Below, piece by piece: positions 51,342 through 61,584 of a DNA stretch of 64,000 nt; the first letter of the stretch is position 1, and every line of letters begins with the position of its first letter. Both the position numbers and the translations under genes were made by a program. Origin of the DNA: Comamonas testosteroni ATCC 11996 (GTDB lineage Bacteria; Pseudomonadota; Gammaproteobacteria; Burkholderiales; Burkholderiaceae_C). The notes beneath the pieces were generated by a model. The model worked only from the letters and a program-made list of their open reading frames with translations. It did no database searches and was not told where the DNA came from. The DNA lies in the NCBI RefSeq assembly GCF_000241525.1, contig NZ_AHIL01000043.1, positions 451,424 to 515,423 on the forward strand. Direction: 5' to 3'.

Positions 51342-52349
51342 TCATTGAATGCTTTTCCAGGCCTGCTCCAGCGCAGCCTGCGACACGGGCGGCAGCACAC
51401 CCAGCCGCACATGACCGCTCAGGCCAAAGCTTGCACAGTCGCGCAGCTTGATGCCCTGGGCACGCAGGCCGGCCAGAGGCGCGGCAAGCTCCGCCAGCGG
51501 CAGACTTGCGACAAAGTAATTGGCCCGATGACCAGGAACAACCTGCCAGCCCAGTCTCTCGCACAGCGCCAGCTGCTGCGCCTTCCAGCGGCGCAAGGTC
51601 ATCAGGCTGTGCGCCAGCCATTGCTGCACCTCGTCCGTCACCCAGGCCTGCAGCATGGCCACGCCATGCGAGCCCACCACCCAGGATGCCGCCAGCGCAT
51701 TCAGCGCCTGCAGCTCTGCGGCTGTGGCATGCAGGGGAGCAATCGCATAGGCAGCGCGCACACCCGTCATGCCCAGGGCCTTGTTGGGCGTCCACAGCTG
51801 CCAGACGGCGTCGAGATTGCGCTCGGGTGGCTGGTCCTCCAGCCATAACGGGCGATAGGCGCAGTCCAGCACGCGCCATTCCTTCTGCGCCGGCGGCTGC
51901 TGCCAGGCAGGCCAGACGTCTTCCTCCGCCCCCAGCGGGCTTGACGGCTCGCAGGCCCAGCTGAGCACCGGCGCCACGGCCGCTTCTGTGCGGCGGCACA
52001 ACGCCAGCCGCCACACTCGCGCGGCCTGCAGATAGTCGCCATAGTGATGCTGGGGAAACTGCACGCTTTTGGCACCACTGCGCACAGCGTGCAGCGTGAG
52101 GCGATGAATCAGCTCGCTGCTGCTGCCGCCGATCAGGATGCGCTCTACCGCCACGCCATGAAAAGCCGCCAGCTGCGCGCGCAATGCCCTGTATTGCGGA
52201 TCGGGGTACTGCGCGACATGGGCGGCCTGCAGCGCCTTCACGGCCATGGGACAAGGCCCGCAGGCATTGCGATTGGTCGAAAAATCATGCGCCGGAACGC
52301 CCTGCGCATCGGTACCGCCATGCATGGCTGCCGCATTCACATCAAACAT
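51342..52349 (-). CDS. cobC: CobC, L-threonine-O-3-phosphate decarboxylase (PLP)
   Basis: 335 residues, class I/II aminotransferase fold. DFSTNRNACGPCP near the start, then YPDPQYRALRAQLAAFHG, GSSSELIHRL and the PLP-lysine motif LWTPNKALGMTGVRAAYAI near residue 195. It supplies aminopropanol phosphate for the nucleotide loop and corresponds to Salmonella CobD. ATG 52349 is preferred over an earlier TTG at 52376. It overlaps the end of cobD by 8 bases. Confidence 0.87.
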   Translation of the reverse strand: MFDVNAAAMHGGTDAQGVPAHDFSTNRNACGPCPMAVKALQAAHVAQYPDPQYRALRAQLAAFHGVAVERILIGGSSSELIHRLTLHAVRSGAKSVQFPQHHYGDYLQAARVWRLALCRRTEAAVAPVLSWACEPSSPLGAEEDVWPAWQQPPAQKEWRVLDCAYRPLWLEDQPPERNLDAVWQLWTPNKALGMTGVRAAYAIAPLHATAAELQALNALAASWVVGSHGVAMLQAWVTDEVQQWLAHSLMTLRRWKAQQLALCERLGWQVVPGHRANYFVASLPLAELAAPLAGLRAQGIKLRDCASFGLSGHVRLGVLPPVSQAALEQAWKSIQ

Positions 52350-53424
52350 TGGCAAGCAGCCTTCCTCTCCACACAACCACCAAAATCATAGCTGCTAACG
52401 CAAGCAGGACATGCGCTGCGATCACTTTTGATGCAAATCTTACAGACATCTCCAGATCCGCCGCCTGCGGTGCACGCCCCTGCGGGTTGAGCCGATAGAC
52501 GCCGGGTTTGGAAAGCTGAACCCCCAATGCCCGCGCCATGGCGCCCATGGGCCAGCCGCCATTGGGCGATGGTGTCACGGCTGCATCGCGCCTCAAGCCG
52601 GCCCAGGACAGGCCGCCGGCCAGCAGCGCCAGCCACATTGCGGTGATGCGCGCCGGAATCCAGTTCAGCACATCGTCGACGCGGGCCGCCCATTTGCCCG
52701 CCCATTGCCAGTGGCGGCGGCGGTCGCCCTGGCCTCGCCAGCCGGGGTAGCCCCACATGGCATCGGCCGTATTGGCAAAACGATAGACGGCCGCCCCGGG
52801 CAAACCGGCCACGGCAAACCAGAACAGCGGAGCAATCACGGAGTCGCTGAGGTTCTCAGCCAAGGTCTCGATGGCGCTTTCACGCACGGTGGCTGCGTCC
52901 AGCTGTGCCGTGTCGCGGCTCACCAGCCAGCTCAGGCGCTCCCGCCCGGCGGGCAGCGATTGCTGCAGCGCAGCCTCCACGGCCAGCACCTCATCCTTGA
53001 GCATGCGCCAGGACAGCAGCGGCTTGAGCAGTACCCCCATCACCAGACCCCAGAGCCACCAGGGCGCAAAACCCAGCATGAACTGGGCCATGCCATAAAC
53101 CATGAAAAACAGAGCTGCCAGCGCACACCAGACAAGCGCTGCCAGGCAGAACCGCAGATAGTCACTCTGCACTTCGGCACGCGGTGCAAGTACCTGCCCC
53201 GACCAGCCCAGCAATTTGCCCATCAGCACCACCGGGTGCAGCCACACCGGCGGCTCGCCCCAAAGCCGGTCCAGCAGCAGAGCCACCAGCACGGCCAGCA
53301 GGCCCGCCTGCACATTGGCAGCCCAGTTGAGCGCCGCCAGATCACCGGCTGTGAATGTCTGGCAGAGCCATGCCAGCGGACTGAGAGAAAGACCGATCAG
53401 CTCAGTCCAGCCAAAACTCGTCAT
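52342..53424 (-). CDS. cobD: CobD (CbiB), adenosylcobinamide-phosphate synthase
   Basis: 360 residues, integral membrane protein with several helices. Diagnostic blocks: LLDRLWGEPPVWLHPVVLMGKL near residue 50, SRDTAQLDAATVRESAIETLAENLSDSVIAPLFW near 190 and NTADAMWGYPGWRG near 235. It attaches the aminopropanol (phosphate) arm to cobyric acid. Its ATG overlaps the bluB stop (ATGA). Confidence 0.94.
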   Translation of the reverse strand: MTSFGWTELIGLSLSPLAWLCQTFTAGDLAALNWAANVQAGLLAVLVALLLDRLWGEPPVWLHPVVLMGKLLGWSGQVLAPRAEVQSDYLRFCLAALVWCALAALFFMVYGMAQFMLGFAPWWLWGLVMGVLLKPLLSWRMLKDEVLAVEAALQQSLPAGRERLSWLVSRDTAQLDAATVRESAIETLAENLSDSVIAPLFWFAVAGLPGAAVYRFANTADAMWGYPGWRGQGDRRRHWQWAGKWAARVDDVLNWIPARITAMWLALLAGGLSWAGLRRDAAVTPSPNGGWPMGAMARALGVQLSKPGVYRLNPQGRAPQAADLEMSVRFASKVIAAHVLLALAAMILVVVWRGRLLANV

Positions 53425-54173
53425 GCGTCTGGCTTGCCCTTCGCAGAGCATGCATCGCCGCCCGGCTTGCCCCTGGTGGCCGCAGCCACCACGCGCGAGT
53501 CGTCCCAGACATCATCCATCAGCATATCTTCCAGAGGTGCCCGGCAGGCCCATTTCTCCTGCTGCAGCATGGGCTCGGCATAGTAGGCATCGACAGGGCC
53601 CAGGCAAAGCACGCCCAGCGGATGGGCGCCTTCAGGCATCTGCAGCAATCTGGCCAGCGCCAGCGGATCGAAAATCGAGACCCAGCCCATGCCCAACCCT
53701 TCGGCGCGCGCGGCCAGCCAGAGGTTCTGGATGGCACAGGCGCTGCTGGCGATGTCCATCTCGGGCAGGGTGCGGCGACCGAAGATATGCGCCTCGCGCC
53801 CCGGCGGCATGGCCACGACCAGCACCTCGGCCGCATCGAGCACGCCCTGAACCTTGAGCTTCATGAAGTCCTCTTCACGTTCACCCAGGGCATGGGCGGT
53901 GCGCACGCGCTCCTCCTCGATCAGGCCGTGGATCTGCCGGCGCAATTCGGCGCTCCTGACCCGAATAAAGCGCCAGGGCTGCATGAACCCCACGCTGGGC
54001 GCGTGATGCGCAGCGCGCAACAGGCGCAGCAGGACCTCGTCGGCCACCTTCCCGCCTGCAAAATGGCGCATGTCGCGGCGCTCATAGATGGCACGGTAGA
54101 CGGCAGCCCGCTCGGCCTCGGTGAAAGGCGTTGCGGCAATCGTCGCGAAGGAGCTGGTCTTGGATTCGGTCAT
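53421..54173 (-). CDS. bluB: BluB, 5,6-dimethylbenzimidazole synthase
   Basis: 250 residues, nitroreductase-like flavoprotein fold. YERRDMRHFAGGKVADEVLLRLLRAAHHAPSVGFMQPWRFI near the N-terminus and HIFGRRTLPEMDIASSACAIQNLWLAARAEGLGMGWVSIF near residue 135 are BluB hallmarks. It cleaves reduced FMN with oxygen to make the lower-ligand base DMB. Its presence shows that a true cobalamin, with DMB, is made. Start 54173; it is coupled to cobD. Confidence 0.93.
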   Translation of the reverse strand: MTESKTSSFATIAATPFTEAERAAVYRAIYERRDMRHFAGGKVADEVLLRLLRAAHHAPSVGFMQPWRFIRVRSAELRRQIHGLIEEERVRTAHALGEREEDFMKLKVQGVLDAAEVLVVAMPPGREAHIFGRRTLPEMDIASSACAIQNLWLAARAEGLGMGWVSIFDPLALARLLQMPEGAHPLGVLCLGPVDAYYAEPMLQQEKWACRAPLEDMLMDDVWDDSRVVAAATRGKPGGDACSAKGKPDA

Positions 54174-54209
54174 GGAACTATTGTCGCGCCACAGACATGG
54201 CAAAAGCCA

Positions 54210-54779
54210 TCAGTCTTCGATACCTCTTTGAGCGGGAATACCCGCCTGGAAGGCATGTTTGATCAGCGTCATCTCGGTCACGGTGTCGGCAATGTCGATG
54301 ATCTCCTGCGGGCAGCGGCGGCCCGTCAGGCAGACATGCACATCCTTGGGGCGTGCCTTGAGCGTGTCCAGCACCTCCTGCAGCGGCAGCCAGCCATAGA
54401 TCAGCGGATAGGTGATCTCGTCGAGCACGACCAGAAACAGCTCGCCCGAAAGAATATCGGCCTTGGCCTTTTCCCAGCCGTCACGCGCCAGCTGGGCGGA
54501 GTGATCGAGGTCCTTGCTCTTCCAGCTGAAGCCATCGCCCAGCCCTTCGATGGGCAGACCGACCTGCTCGGCCAGGCGATGCTCGCCAAAGCGGGCCGTG
54601 GGCACCTTCATGAACTGATAGACCTTGACGGCCTTGCCCCGGCCCGTGGCGCGAAAGGCCAGACCAAAGGCGGCCGTGCTCTTGCCCTTGCCATTGCCGG
54701 TGTTGACGATGATCAGGCCGCGGCGCTCGCCCTCGGGCTTTTCGTAAGGCTTCTCGGTGGGAGGCGTTTCAATATTCAT
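54210..54779 (-). CDS. cobO: CobO (BtuR/CobA type), corrinoid adenosyltransferase
   Basis: 189 residues. P-loop GLIIVNTGNGKGKSTAAFG near residue 22, then KVYQFMKVPTARFGE and LVVLDEITYPLIYGWL near 115, and HVCLTGRRCPQEIIDIADTVTEM. It transfers the 5'-deoxyadenosyl group from ATP to Co(I). It is separated from bluB by 36 bases and from the upstream btuD by about 60 bases containing a degenerate repeat. Confidence 0.95.
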   Translation of the reverse strand: MNIETPPTEKPYEKPEGERRGLIIVNTGNGKGKSTAAFGLAFRATGRGKAVKVYQFMKVPTARFGEHRLAEQVGLPIEGLGDGFSWKSKDLDHSAQLARDGWEKAKADILSGELFLVVLDEITYPLIYGWLPLQEVLDTLKARPKDVHVCLTGRRCPQEIIDIADTVTEMTLIKHAFQAGIPAQRGIED

Positions 54780-54828
54780 AGCTACTCTCGCTTGTCTATC
54801 AAGGGCTTAAGGGCAAAAATTCAAGAAT
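54779..54828. repeat. Degenerate copy of the dispersed palindromic repeat (between btuD and cobO)
   Basis: Minus-strand text runs from a T-rich stretch through TTAAGCCCTTGATAGACAAG to AGTAGCTATG, ending at the cobO start. The layout resembles the copies after cobW and chlD but with low identity. Confidence 0.35.
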
Positions 54829-54839
54829 TACGGTCGAGC

Positions 54840-55637
54840 TCAGCTCAAGCGCGGCAGGGCCAGCCACAGGCCGTCGAGTTCGCGCACCTGTATGCGCCGG
54901 TCAAACACGGCCTCCAGCGCGGCATGGGTGGCGGGATCGCCGCAGGCGCCCTGGTGGGTGATACGGCCGGCCTGCATGACGATCATTTCATCGGCCAGCA
55001 GGGCAAAGGACAGCTCGTGCAGCACGCTGACCAGGGTCACGCCTTGCTGCACCAGACTGCGGGCCGTCAGCATCCAGTCGGTCTGGTGGGGCGGGTCGAG
55101 ATTGGCCAGCGGCTCATCCATCAGCAGGGTCCGTGCCTGCACGGCCAGGGCCCGCGCCAGCAGAACGCGCTGGCGTTCACCACCCGACAACTGGCCTATG
55201 CTGCGCTGGCGCCAGTCCCAGGCATGGGTCTGGCGCAGCGCCTGCTCCACTGCCTGCCGGTCGGCGCTTGAGGCCGGAGCCAGCCAGCCCTGGTGGGGCA
55301 AGCGCCCCAGCATGACCAGGTCATAGACGGCCATATCGGCCGCCACCGGCTGATTCTGGCCCAGCCAGGCCAGTGCCTTGGCACGCTCTCTGCCATTCCA
55401 GTCGCCGAGCTTGCGGCCCTGCAAAAACACGGCACCGCTTTGCCGCTGGTTGGCGGCACGCATGCCTGCCATGGCGCGCAGCAGCGTGGACTTGCCCGCG
55501 CCATTGGGGCCGACGATGGCCGTCCAGCGGCCTTTGGGAATCTGCAGACTGAGCTGATGCAGCACCTCGCGCTCGCCCAGCTGCACGCTCAGGGCCTCGG
55601 TCGCCAAAGCGATTCCGGTCTCGGTATTGCCGCTCAT
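54840..55637 (-). CDS. btuD: Cobalamin ABC transporter ATP-binding protein (BtuD-like, second copy)
   Basis: 265 residues. Walker A GPNGAGKST near residue 40, signature LSGGERQRV, Walker B LLMDEPLANLD, switch histidine in VSVLHELSFAL. Third gene of a btuFCD set; start coupled to btuC (ATGA). Context within the cobB-cobQ operon makes cobalamin or cobinamide the likely substrate. Confidence 0.9.
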   Translation of the reverse strand: MSGNTETGIALATEALSVQLGEREVLHQLSLQIPKGRWTAIVGPNGAGKSTLLRAMAGMRAANQRQSGAVFLQGRKLGDWNGRERAKALAWLGQNQPVAADMAVYDLVMLGRLPHQGWLAPASSADRQAVEQALRQTHAWDWRQRSIGQLSGGERQRVLLARALAVQARTLLMDEPLANLDPPHQTDWMLTARSLVQQGVTLVSVLHELSFALLADEMIVMQAGRITHQGACGDPATHAALEAVFDRRIQVRELDGLWLALPRLS

Positions 55638-56677
55638 GCGCCCTCTCCAGACGGCATGGCGCCACGTTTGTGCATCAACCAGAGCAGATAGCTGCCGCCC
55701 AGCACGGCGGTGAGCACCCCCACGGGCAGCTCCTGCGGTGCGATCAGCCAGCGCGCCAGCAGGTCGGCAGCCAGCAGCAGCACCGCTCCCATCAGACTGC
55801 TGAGTGCCAGCAGCCAGCGGTACAGCGCGCGCACCATGGAACGCACCAGATGAGGTGCAGCCAGGCCCACAAAAGCAATCAGACCGGTCTGAGCCACGGC
55901 GGTGCCCGTGGCCAGCGCCAACAGCACGATCAGCAGCAGGCGCAGCGGAGCCAGAGGCAGACCCAGGCTATGGGCCGTGGCCTCGCCCAGCGCAAGTCCA
56001 TCGAGCACGCGGCTCAGGCAGCAGGCCAGCACCAGCGCAGGCAGCAGCACCCACAGCATGAGTGCGCAGGCATTCCAGCCCGCAAACGCCGTGCTGCCCA
56101 GCATGAAGGACTGCATGGCCTGCATGATGTCGGGGTTCATGAGCAGCACCAGCGATGCGGCGGCGCCCAGCACCACGCCCACAACCACACCGGCCAGCAA
56201 CAGGCGCATGGTGTTCTGCACGCCCTTGGCCAGCACCAGGGTCAGCACCACGGCCAGCACCGCACCGGCAAAAGCCGCGCCCGTCACGCCCCAGCGGGCC
56301 AGGCCGGCCAGAGCGAAGGGTGAGACACCCAGGGCAGCCATGGCCAGCGCCACTCCCAGCGACGCGCCCGAAGCACTGCCCAGCAAATAAGGATCAGCCA
56401 GCGGGTTGCGAAACACGCCCTGCGCCACCGCCCCGGCCAGCCCGAGCAGCCCTCCGGCCAGGAGGGCCGCCGCCGTGCGCGGCAGGCGAATGTCCATCAC
56501 GATCTGCCAGGCCAGTGGATCATGCCGAGCATGCAGCACGCTCTCGAACCCGGTGCTGCCAATACCCGCGCCCAACAGCGCCAGCAAAGCCGCAGCCAGC
56601 GTCAGCCACAGCAGCAGCCAGGCAGCGGCAAGCCCGCGCTGCCCCCTGCGGTGAGGACTGGAGATGCAGGCCTTCAT
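55634..56677 (-). CDS. btuC: Cobalamin ABC transporter permease (BtuC-like, second copy)
   Basis: 347 residues, about ten membrane helices. Family block: AVAQGVFRNPLADPYLLGSASGASLG near residue 80, and GLIAFVGLAAPHLVRSMV coupling loop near 265. Start is the ATG at 56677 overlapping the btuF stop (ATGA), preferred over 56716 inside btuF. Confidence 0.9.
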   Translation of the reverse strand: MKACISSPHRRGQRGLAAAWLLLWLTLAAALLALLGAGIGSTGFESVLHARHDPLAWQIVMDIRLPRTAAALLAGGLLGLAGAVAQGVFRNPLADPYLLGSASGASLGVALAMAALGVSPFALAGLARWGVTGAAFAGAVLAVVLTLVLAKGVQNTMRLLLAGVVVGVVLGAAASLVLLMNPDIMQAMQSFMLGSTAFAGWNACALMLWVLLPALVLACCLSRVLDGLALGEATAHSLGLPLAPLRLLLIVLLALATGTAVAQTGLIAFVGLAAPHLVRSMVRALYRWLLALSSLMGAVLLLAADLLARWLIAPQELPVGVLTAVLGGSYLLWLMHKRGAMPSGEGA

Positions 56678-57585
56678 GGGCTCTTGCCCTGCCTCGCCGC
56701 CAGACGCTGCAGACACTGGACGATGATCTGCGCGCCCTCGGCCATGCGTGGGCCGGGGCGCACCAGAATGTCGGATTGCTCGGGCGTGAAGGCGCAGATC
56801 GCGCCCTGCTTCACCGCCCGCATCTGGGCCCAGCCCGGGTATTCGGGCACACCGGTTTTCCAGGACCGCTCGCCGGCCATCAGAATGTCCGGGTCCAGCT
56901 TGACCACATATTCAGGGTTCAGGCGCGGAAACGGTCCTTGCCTGGCATCGATCACATTGCGCAGCTGCAGCCGTGCCAGCGTCTGGCCGATAAAGGACTT
57001 TTCACCGGCGGCATAGGGGCCACGGCTGGCTTCAAAGTACACACGCTGACCGCGCATGGCATCGGGCACGCTGGCTGCGGCCTTGTTCAGGTCGGCTTCG
57101 ATTCCGGCCCAGACGCGGTCTGCGCCCTGGGCTGGCGGCAAGGCCAGCAGCTGGCCCAGCTTCTGCATCACGGTGCGCGCTTCCTCGTGGGTGCGCGGCT
57201 CCAGCGCCACCACCTTGAGGCCCAGCGCCTCCATGCGCGCCACGGCGCGTGAAGCCATGGAGACCAGCACCAGATCGGGCTTGAGCGCCACAATGCTCTC
57301 GATATTCGGATCCAGCCCGCCGCCCACCACGGGCAAGGTCTTCACATGGGCCGGCCAGTTGGAATAGCGATCCACGCCCACCAGACGCTCGCAGCCGCCC
57401 AGCGCGCACAGGCTCTCGGTCAGCGAAGGCAGCAGGCTAACGATGCGCTGCGGCGGCTTGGCCAGTTGCACCTGGACGCCACGCGCATCGGATATCTGCA
57501 CGGGTTGCGCCGCGGCAGGCAGGACACAGGCAAGCAGCAGGCCTGCTGCGATACAGGCCGCCAGGCGTTGGGTGATCGCTTTCAT
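56674..57585 (-). CDS. btuF: Cobalamin-binding periplasmic protein BtuF
   Basis: 303 residues. Signal peptide with CIAAGLLLACVLPAAAQ (residues about 9-27). The BtuF fold follows: RIVSLLPSLTESLCALGGCERLVGVDRYSNWP, then LDPNIESIVALKPDLVLVSMASRAV, and QSDILVRPGPRMAEGAQII near the end. The YSNWP motif is typical of BtuF. Start overlaps the cobP stop. Confidence 0.9.
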   Translation of the reverse strand: MKAITQRLAACIAAGLLLACVLPAAAQPVQISDARGVQVQLAKPPQRIVSLLPSLTESLCALGGCERLVGVDRYSNWPAHVKTLPVVGGGLDPNIESIVALKPDLVLVSMASRAVARMEALGLKVVALEPRTHEEARTVMQKLGQLLALPPAQGADRVWAGIEADLNKAAASVPDAMRGQRVYFEASRGPYAAGEKSFIGQTLARLQLRNVIDARQGPFPRLNPEYVVKLDPDILMAGERSWKTGVPEYPGWAQMRAVKQGAICAFTPEQSDILVRPGPRMAEGAQIIVQCLQRLAARQGKSP

Positions 57586-58193
57586 GCCTGCGGCCCTTTC
57601 AGCGCCAGCGGCAAGCCGGCGCACATCAGCGTGACGCTGTCGCAATGCGCAGCCGCCTGCTGATTGAGCAAGCCCAGCGCATCGACAAAGGCGCGCACTT
57701 CGCGCCCCATGGGAATCACGCCCAGACCGATTTCGTTGCCAACCAGAATGACGGGGCCGGCGGCTTCATCCAGCGCTTTCAAAAAGAGAGCTAGTTGCGC
57801 TTTCCAGTCATGGGATTGAGGCTGATTTCCCTTCAAATCCTCAGCCGGCACCGGCATCAGCCAGTTTGTCAGCCACAAGGTCAGGCAATCAATCACCAGC
57901 AGTCGCTGCGGGCTGCTGTGCCGGGCCAGCACCTGGGCGAGCTCGCGCGGCTCCTCTATGGTCAGCATGCCGGGCACGCGCTCGGCGCGGTCGCGCTGGT
58001 GGCGCGCAATGCGCTCGCTCATTTCCGCGTCCCAGGCCTGGCCGGTAGCCACCAGCACAGCCTGATGCCCGGCATCCGCCTGCAGCCACTGGCGCGCCAG
58101 CAACTCTGCGCGACGGGATTTGCCGCTTTTCTGCCCGCCCAGTATGAGCTGGGTACGCGGCATGACGAAGGAGACTGTGCTTGCAGGGCTCAT
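57582..58193 (-). CDS. cobP: CobP (CobU), adenosylcobinamide kinase / guanylyltransferase
   Basis: 203 residues. P-loop LILGGQKSGKSRRAELLARQW near residue 16, VATGQAWDAEMSERIARHQRDR and VLIDCLTLW-like VIDCLTLWLTNWL, then VILVGNEIGLGVIP and a C-terminal LNQQAAAHCDSVTLMCAGLP. It phosphorylates adenosylcobinamide and adds GMP. The segment encoded by 57780-57830 (NQPQSHDWKAQLALFLK) resembles the dispersed repeat seen elsewhere in intergenic regions and may be a repeat-derived insertion. Start at 58193 or 58163. Confidence 0.92.
   Translation of the reverse strand: MSPASTVSFVMPRTQLILGGQKSGKSRRAELLARQWLQADAGHQAVLVATGQAWDAEMSERIARHQRDRAERVPGMLTIEEPRELAQVLARHSSPQRLLVIDCLTLWLTNWLMPVPAEDLKGNQPQSHDWKAQLALFLKALDEAAGPVILVGNEIGLGVIPMGREVRAFVDALGLLNQQAAAHCDSVTLMCAGLPLALKGPQA
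57780..57830 (-). repeat. Copy of the dispersed repeat inside the cobP coding sequence
   Basis: Minus-strand sequence aligns by eye with the intergenic copy at 13177-13225: AATCAGCCTCA at one end, ACTGG then AAGCG in the middle and AGCT then TCTTTTT at the other. Roughly three quarters of positions agree. It is in frame and adds about 17 residues to CobP. Confidence 0.5.
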
Positions 58194-58210
58194 GGTGATG
58201 GACTAAAGGC

Positions 58211-59605
<1,395 letters not shown>

Positions 59606-59635
59606 TGCAAACACCTCGATTGCACTGGCCACCTC

Positions 59636-61513
59636 TCATCGCGGCTGCCACTGCAAGGTCAGATAACCTGCACGGCCGCGCGTGTTGTAGCCATAAGCTG
59701 TGGTGTAGTCCTTGTCCGTAAGGTTGGATACCCTGGCAGACAGCGTCCAGTCCTTGTCCAGACGGTAGCTGGCATACAAGTCCACGGTTGTGTATTGACC
59801 CAGTAACTTTTCTGGTGTGTTTTTAACGTCGTCATACCGCTTGCCCACAGACTGGGCGGAAGCGCCAAAGGTCCAGCCACCCCAATCCTTGTCCACTGAC
59901 AGCCGCGTCACATGGCGCGCACGACGTGGCAGCAGCGTGCCAGTCAGGCTGTTGCGCGGGTCAAGCTGATCGTAGTCAGCACGCAGGGTCCAGCCCATGA
60001 ACTGGCCGCTATATCCCAAGGTCCAGCCTTTGATACGACTGCGAGGAATGTTCTCTGGCTTGGTGGTGTTCGCGATGTAGCCACGAATACGATTATCAAA
60101 GCGGACCAGCTTCACAGAGTGATCGCCCTCGCTCCAAGTCACTCCTACATCAGTGTTGCGTCCCTGCTCCGGCTTAAGGTCCGGCGAGCCATAGTCAGGC
60201 CAGTACAACTGATTAAAAGTCGGCGCAACAAAGCTGGTTCCGTGGGATGCATGCATCCGCCATTGAGAGCTCAGCTGCAATCCATATCCAACACCCCAGG
60301 TATTCTTGCTGCCGAACTGGGAGTTGTCGTCTCTGCGCAGATTCGCCTGCCAGCTATGGCCTGCTTTTTCACCGGTCAGCCCCACAAAACCGGAGTTCAC
60401 TGTCCGCTCGGTCACCGAGTATTTGGTGCTGCTCTTGACCTCTTGCTCAAGACGCTCCAAACCCGCCACCACCAGACCCACAGGCGTAGCGATATCGTTT
60501 TGCCATTGGTACTGGCGCTGTGTCGTTGCAAACAGACCAGGCAAGTTGTACGACTGGGCCGACGCGATGGCATTGCTTTCATCGCGCGAGTGACTAATGG
60601 TGAACTTGGACTTCCAATCCCGCAAGATCCTGCCTGTGACAGATGCCGTGCTGACTTGGGAACGCAGAGCGCTGCGTGTATCCACGCCTGGACCGTCATC
60701 GAAATGATTGACACCCTCGGAATAGAGCACGCTGCCATCTACGCGCCAATTGGGGTTGATCTCGTAGCCCAAGGAGGCATTGAGTGAGCTTTGACGAAAA
60801 GGATCACGGTCCGGATTAAAGTTGCCGTATGGCACTTTAGGGTTAGTCGAAGAGAAGCCATGCTCTGTCGTACGCTGGGCATTCAGCGAATAGTTCCAGC
60901 CTTGCTGCGAACCACTCAGACCTGCGGCAGCCTGTGCAAAGTGATCGCTTCCAAGCGTCACGCTGGCGTAAGGGTTGAAAGGCTTATCACCCCCCCCCTT
61001 TTTGGTGAAAATCTGCACCACCCCGCCCACCGCATCGCTGCCATACAGAGATGAAGCAGGGCCCTTGATCACTTCAATGCGCTCAATGGAAGCCAGCGGA
61101 ATATTGCTCCAAGAAGGACCACCGCTAGTCGCAGAACCATAACGCACACCATCCACCAGCAGGATAGTGTGGCGACTCTCCGTGCCACGTGTGAAGACAC
61201 TAGTCTCCTTCCCAAGGCCGCCATTGCTGCTCATCTGCAGCCCGGCTTCACGTTGGAGTAGCTCTGGCAGGCTGCTGCCAACCGCACGCTCAATCTTCTT
61301 GGTGTCAATTACGGTCACATCTGCTGCCAGTTGGTCCACGGCAGCCTCGGCACGGCTGCCGGTGACGACTGTCTCAGCCAGCTGACGCCCCCCCGCAGTT
61401 TGCGCATGGGCACTCAGACTGGAGAAGGAAGCAAAAAAAAGCACAGCCGCAGCTGCTACACGAGTGCGGGAAAATGGCGCCACGCTGCGCGCTGGCGAGG
61501 AAACTCTAAGCAT
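59636..61513 (-). CDS. btuB: BtuB, TonB-dependent vitamin B12 receptor
   Basis: 625 residues. Signal peptide to about residue 38 (AAVLFFASFSSLSAHAQ), TonB-box-like AETVVTGSR, plug domain with VDQLAADVTVIDTKKIERAVGSSLPELLQREAGLQ, FTRGTESRHTILLVDGVRYGS and IERIEVIKGPASSLYGSDAVGGVVQIFT. The TonB-barrel then runs to a terminal TLQWQPR. The plug motifs fit the BtuB class. A G9 homopolymer lies in the plug coding region. ATG 61513 is preferred; ribosome site weak. It is the first gene behind the minus-strand riboswitch. Confidence 0.9.
   Translation of the reverse strand: MLRVSSPARSVAPFSRTRVAAAAVLFFASFSSLSAHAQTAGGRQLAETVVTGSRAEAAVDQLAADVTVIDTKKIERAVGSSLPELLQREAGLQMSSNGGLGKETSVFTRGTESRHTILLVDGVRYGSATSGGPSWSNIPLASIERIEVIKGPASSLYGSDAVGGVVQIFTKKGGGDKPFNPYASVTLGSDHFAQAAAGLSGSQQGWNYSLNAQRTTEHGFSSTNPKVPYGNFNPDRDPFRQSSLNASLGYEINPNWRVDGSVLYSEGVNHFDDGPGVDTRSALRSQVSTASVTGRILRDWKSKFTISHSRDESNAIASAQSYNLPGLFATTQRQYQWQNDIATPVGLVVAGLERLEQEVKSSTKYSVTERTVNSGFVGLTGEKAGHSWQANLRRDDNSQFGSKNTWGVGYGLQLSSQWRMHASHGTSFVAPTFNQLYWPDYGSPDLKPEQGRNTDVGVTWSEGDHSVKLVRFDNRIRGYIANTTKPENIPRSRIKGWTLGYSGQFMGWTLRADYDQLDPRNSLTGTLLPRRARHVTRLSVDKDWGGWTFGASAQSVGKRYDDVKNTPEKLLGQYTTVDLYASYRLDKDWTLSARVSNLTDKDYTTAYGYNTRGRAGYLTLQWQPR
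60990..60998 (-). repeat. Nine-base G homopolymer within btuB
   Basis: Nine consecutive C on the plus strand (G on the coding strand) encode glycines between two lysines and an aspartate (KKGGGDK) just after the conserved plug motif GGVVQIFT. A one-base change would truncate BtuB. Confidence 0.85.
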
Positions 61514-61584
61514 GAGAAATCTGCAAGAAAGCGCCCAACCCAGCCAACCCGCCGACATTGAGCAAACATACCTGCACAATATGC

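Noticed and set aside
51298..52254. Upstream extension of the HipA-like kinase frame
   Set aside because: Lies inside cobC in another frame; low-complexity Ala/Gly/Arg text.
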